Assembly: GCA_934292955.1 (NCBI GenBank)
Contig: CAKQXZ010000031.1
Coordinates: 1 to 23,839 of the forward strand
Source: an uncultured Clostridia bacterium
GTDB taxonomy: Bacteria > Bacillota_A > Clostridia > Christensenellales > Borkfalkiaceae
Length of the DNA: 23,839 bases
Direction: 5' to 3'
In this document: positions 23,356 through 23,839 of the stretch, one piece after another
Numbering within the stretch: the first letter of the stretch is position 1
Layout of the letters: each line of letters opens with the position of its first letter
The notes under the pieces: generated by a model
What the model was told of the DNA's origin: nothing
Seen by the model: the letters and a program-made list of their open reading frames with translations, nothing else
The model's database searches: none
Translations under genes and position numbers: made by a program

Positions 23356-23775
23356 ATGCGCATTAAAATTCAGGCAAAAATTTTCATAATCGTATTCGTC
23401 ATCGTCTGCGCTACCTTTTCTCTTGTCGGCTGCAGAGATTACGGTTACAGTTTCCATTACAGAGTCGACGGCGGAAACGGAAGTATACAAATCGAATTAC
23501 CGAACGGTTACACTCCGCGAACTTACAAATGCGCCGAGTTTGCATGCATATTAGATTGCCCCGATAATTCTTTTATCGTTGATTTAAGGGGTGGAAAAAA
23601 CGGCAGTCGGACTCTCAATTTTATAGCCGTTCCCGATGACGGCTATCGTGTAAAAGAGTGGACTTATAACGGCGAAGTCGTCAAAGACAACAAAGCAAAT
23701 ATCTATTCTGCTACCGTATCGTATGAAGAGCACTACACCGCAGTTATAATTGTATCTTTCGAACCGATCGTTTAA
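23356..23775 (+). CDS. Small lipoprotein with an InlB B-repeat-like domain
   Basis: The 139-residue product begins with a lipoprotein signal: basic MRIKIQAK, a hydrophobic core, and lipobox LVGC with C26 as the acylated residue. The C-terminal half (about residues 80-137) has the pattern FIAVPDDGYRVKEWTYNGEVV, then TVSYEEHYTAVIIVSF. This resembles the divergent InlB B-repeat/Flg_new-type beta-grasp modules (VTLTAxPxxGYxFxGW...TxxVxAxF) common in clostridial surface proteins. Its function is unknown; attachment to the outer face of the membrane is likely. A weak GATGGGG precedes the ATG. The gene is isolated between the repeat cluster and an AT-rich hairpin (ATTGATT/AATCAAT, 23798-23814). Confidence 0.8.
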   Translation: MRIKIQAKIFIIVFVIVCATFSLVGCRDYGYSFHYRVDGGNGSIQIELPNGYTPRTYKCAEFACILDCPDNSFIVDLRGGKNGSRTLNFIAVPDDGYRVKEWTYNGEVVKDNKANIYSATVSYEEHYTAVIIVSFEPIV

Positions 23776-23839
23776 TCGCGCTTACAAAAGGAGCAAAATT
23801 GATTTGTAATCAATAATCTATTTAATTATAAATAGGGGA

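Overview
The window looks like chromosomal DNA from an endospore-forming member of the Clostridia (Bacillota), probably an uncultured gut-type lineage. The main reasons are an adjacent spoIIGA-sigE pair, a SpoVB-like flippase, an ECF vitamin transporter subunit, sigma-A type promoters of the TTGACA-17-TATAAT form and strong Shine-Dalgarno sites. No rRNA, tRNA, CRISPR array, phage or transposase gene was found. The genes are mostly housekeeping.

Layout. 1-2.8 kb: a four-helix membrane protein of unknown function, tyrosyl-tRNA synthetase, and a YigZ/IMPACT-family protein that overlaps tyrS by one base. 2.8-4.7 kb: recX, a five-helix membrane protein and a minimal biotin ligase, all with overlapping ends. 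A bidirectional terminator separates these from a minus-strand response regulator/histidine kinase operon (4.86-6.74 kb). A 430-bp divergent regulatory region follows, then a BspA-like leucine-rich-repeat lipoprotein (7.2-8.3 kb). A long structured leader precedes a FolT-like ECF S component, which converges on and overlaps a spoVB-like flippase. A small two-LysM protein is divergent from the flippase. From 11.7 to 19.1 kb there is a rightward block: type IIA topoisomerase B and A subunits (probably parE-parC), an unknown 198-aa protein, an archaeal-type CMP kinase and a class I (archaeal-type) lysyl-tRNA synthetase. Then come spoIIGA-sigE (mother-cell sporulation control), guaB, a 730-bp cluster of non-coding repeats, and a small InlB-B-repeat-like lipoprotein at the right edge.

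The strongest unexplained signal is a short DNA motif, core CGATAATCGACYTATAG, present eight times in 24 kb in both orientations. It lies almost only between genes. In three copies it fills the loop of a rho-independent terminator whose stem sequence is otherwise unrelated, and in two more it abuts a terminator. This looks like a genome-wide dispersed element, perhaps comparable to uptake sequences in Neisseria terminators or to a loop-binding RNA target.

Other points worth attention: a histidine kinase with a cytoplasmic five-cysteine cluster and almost no extracellular sensor; a direct repeat like a PhoP box placed to autoregulate its operon; a folded leader before the ECF gene that matches no riboswitch class I could recognise; a likely non-AUG start for the flippase; a predicted leaderless spoIIGA mRNA; and a lysyl-tRNA synthetase whose KMSKS loop has lost both lysines.
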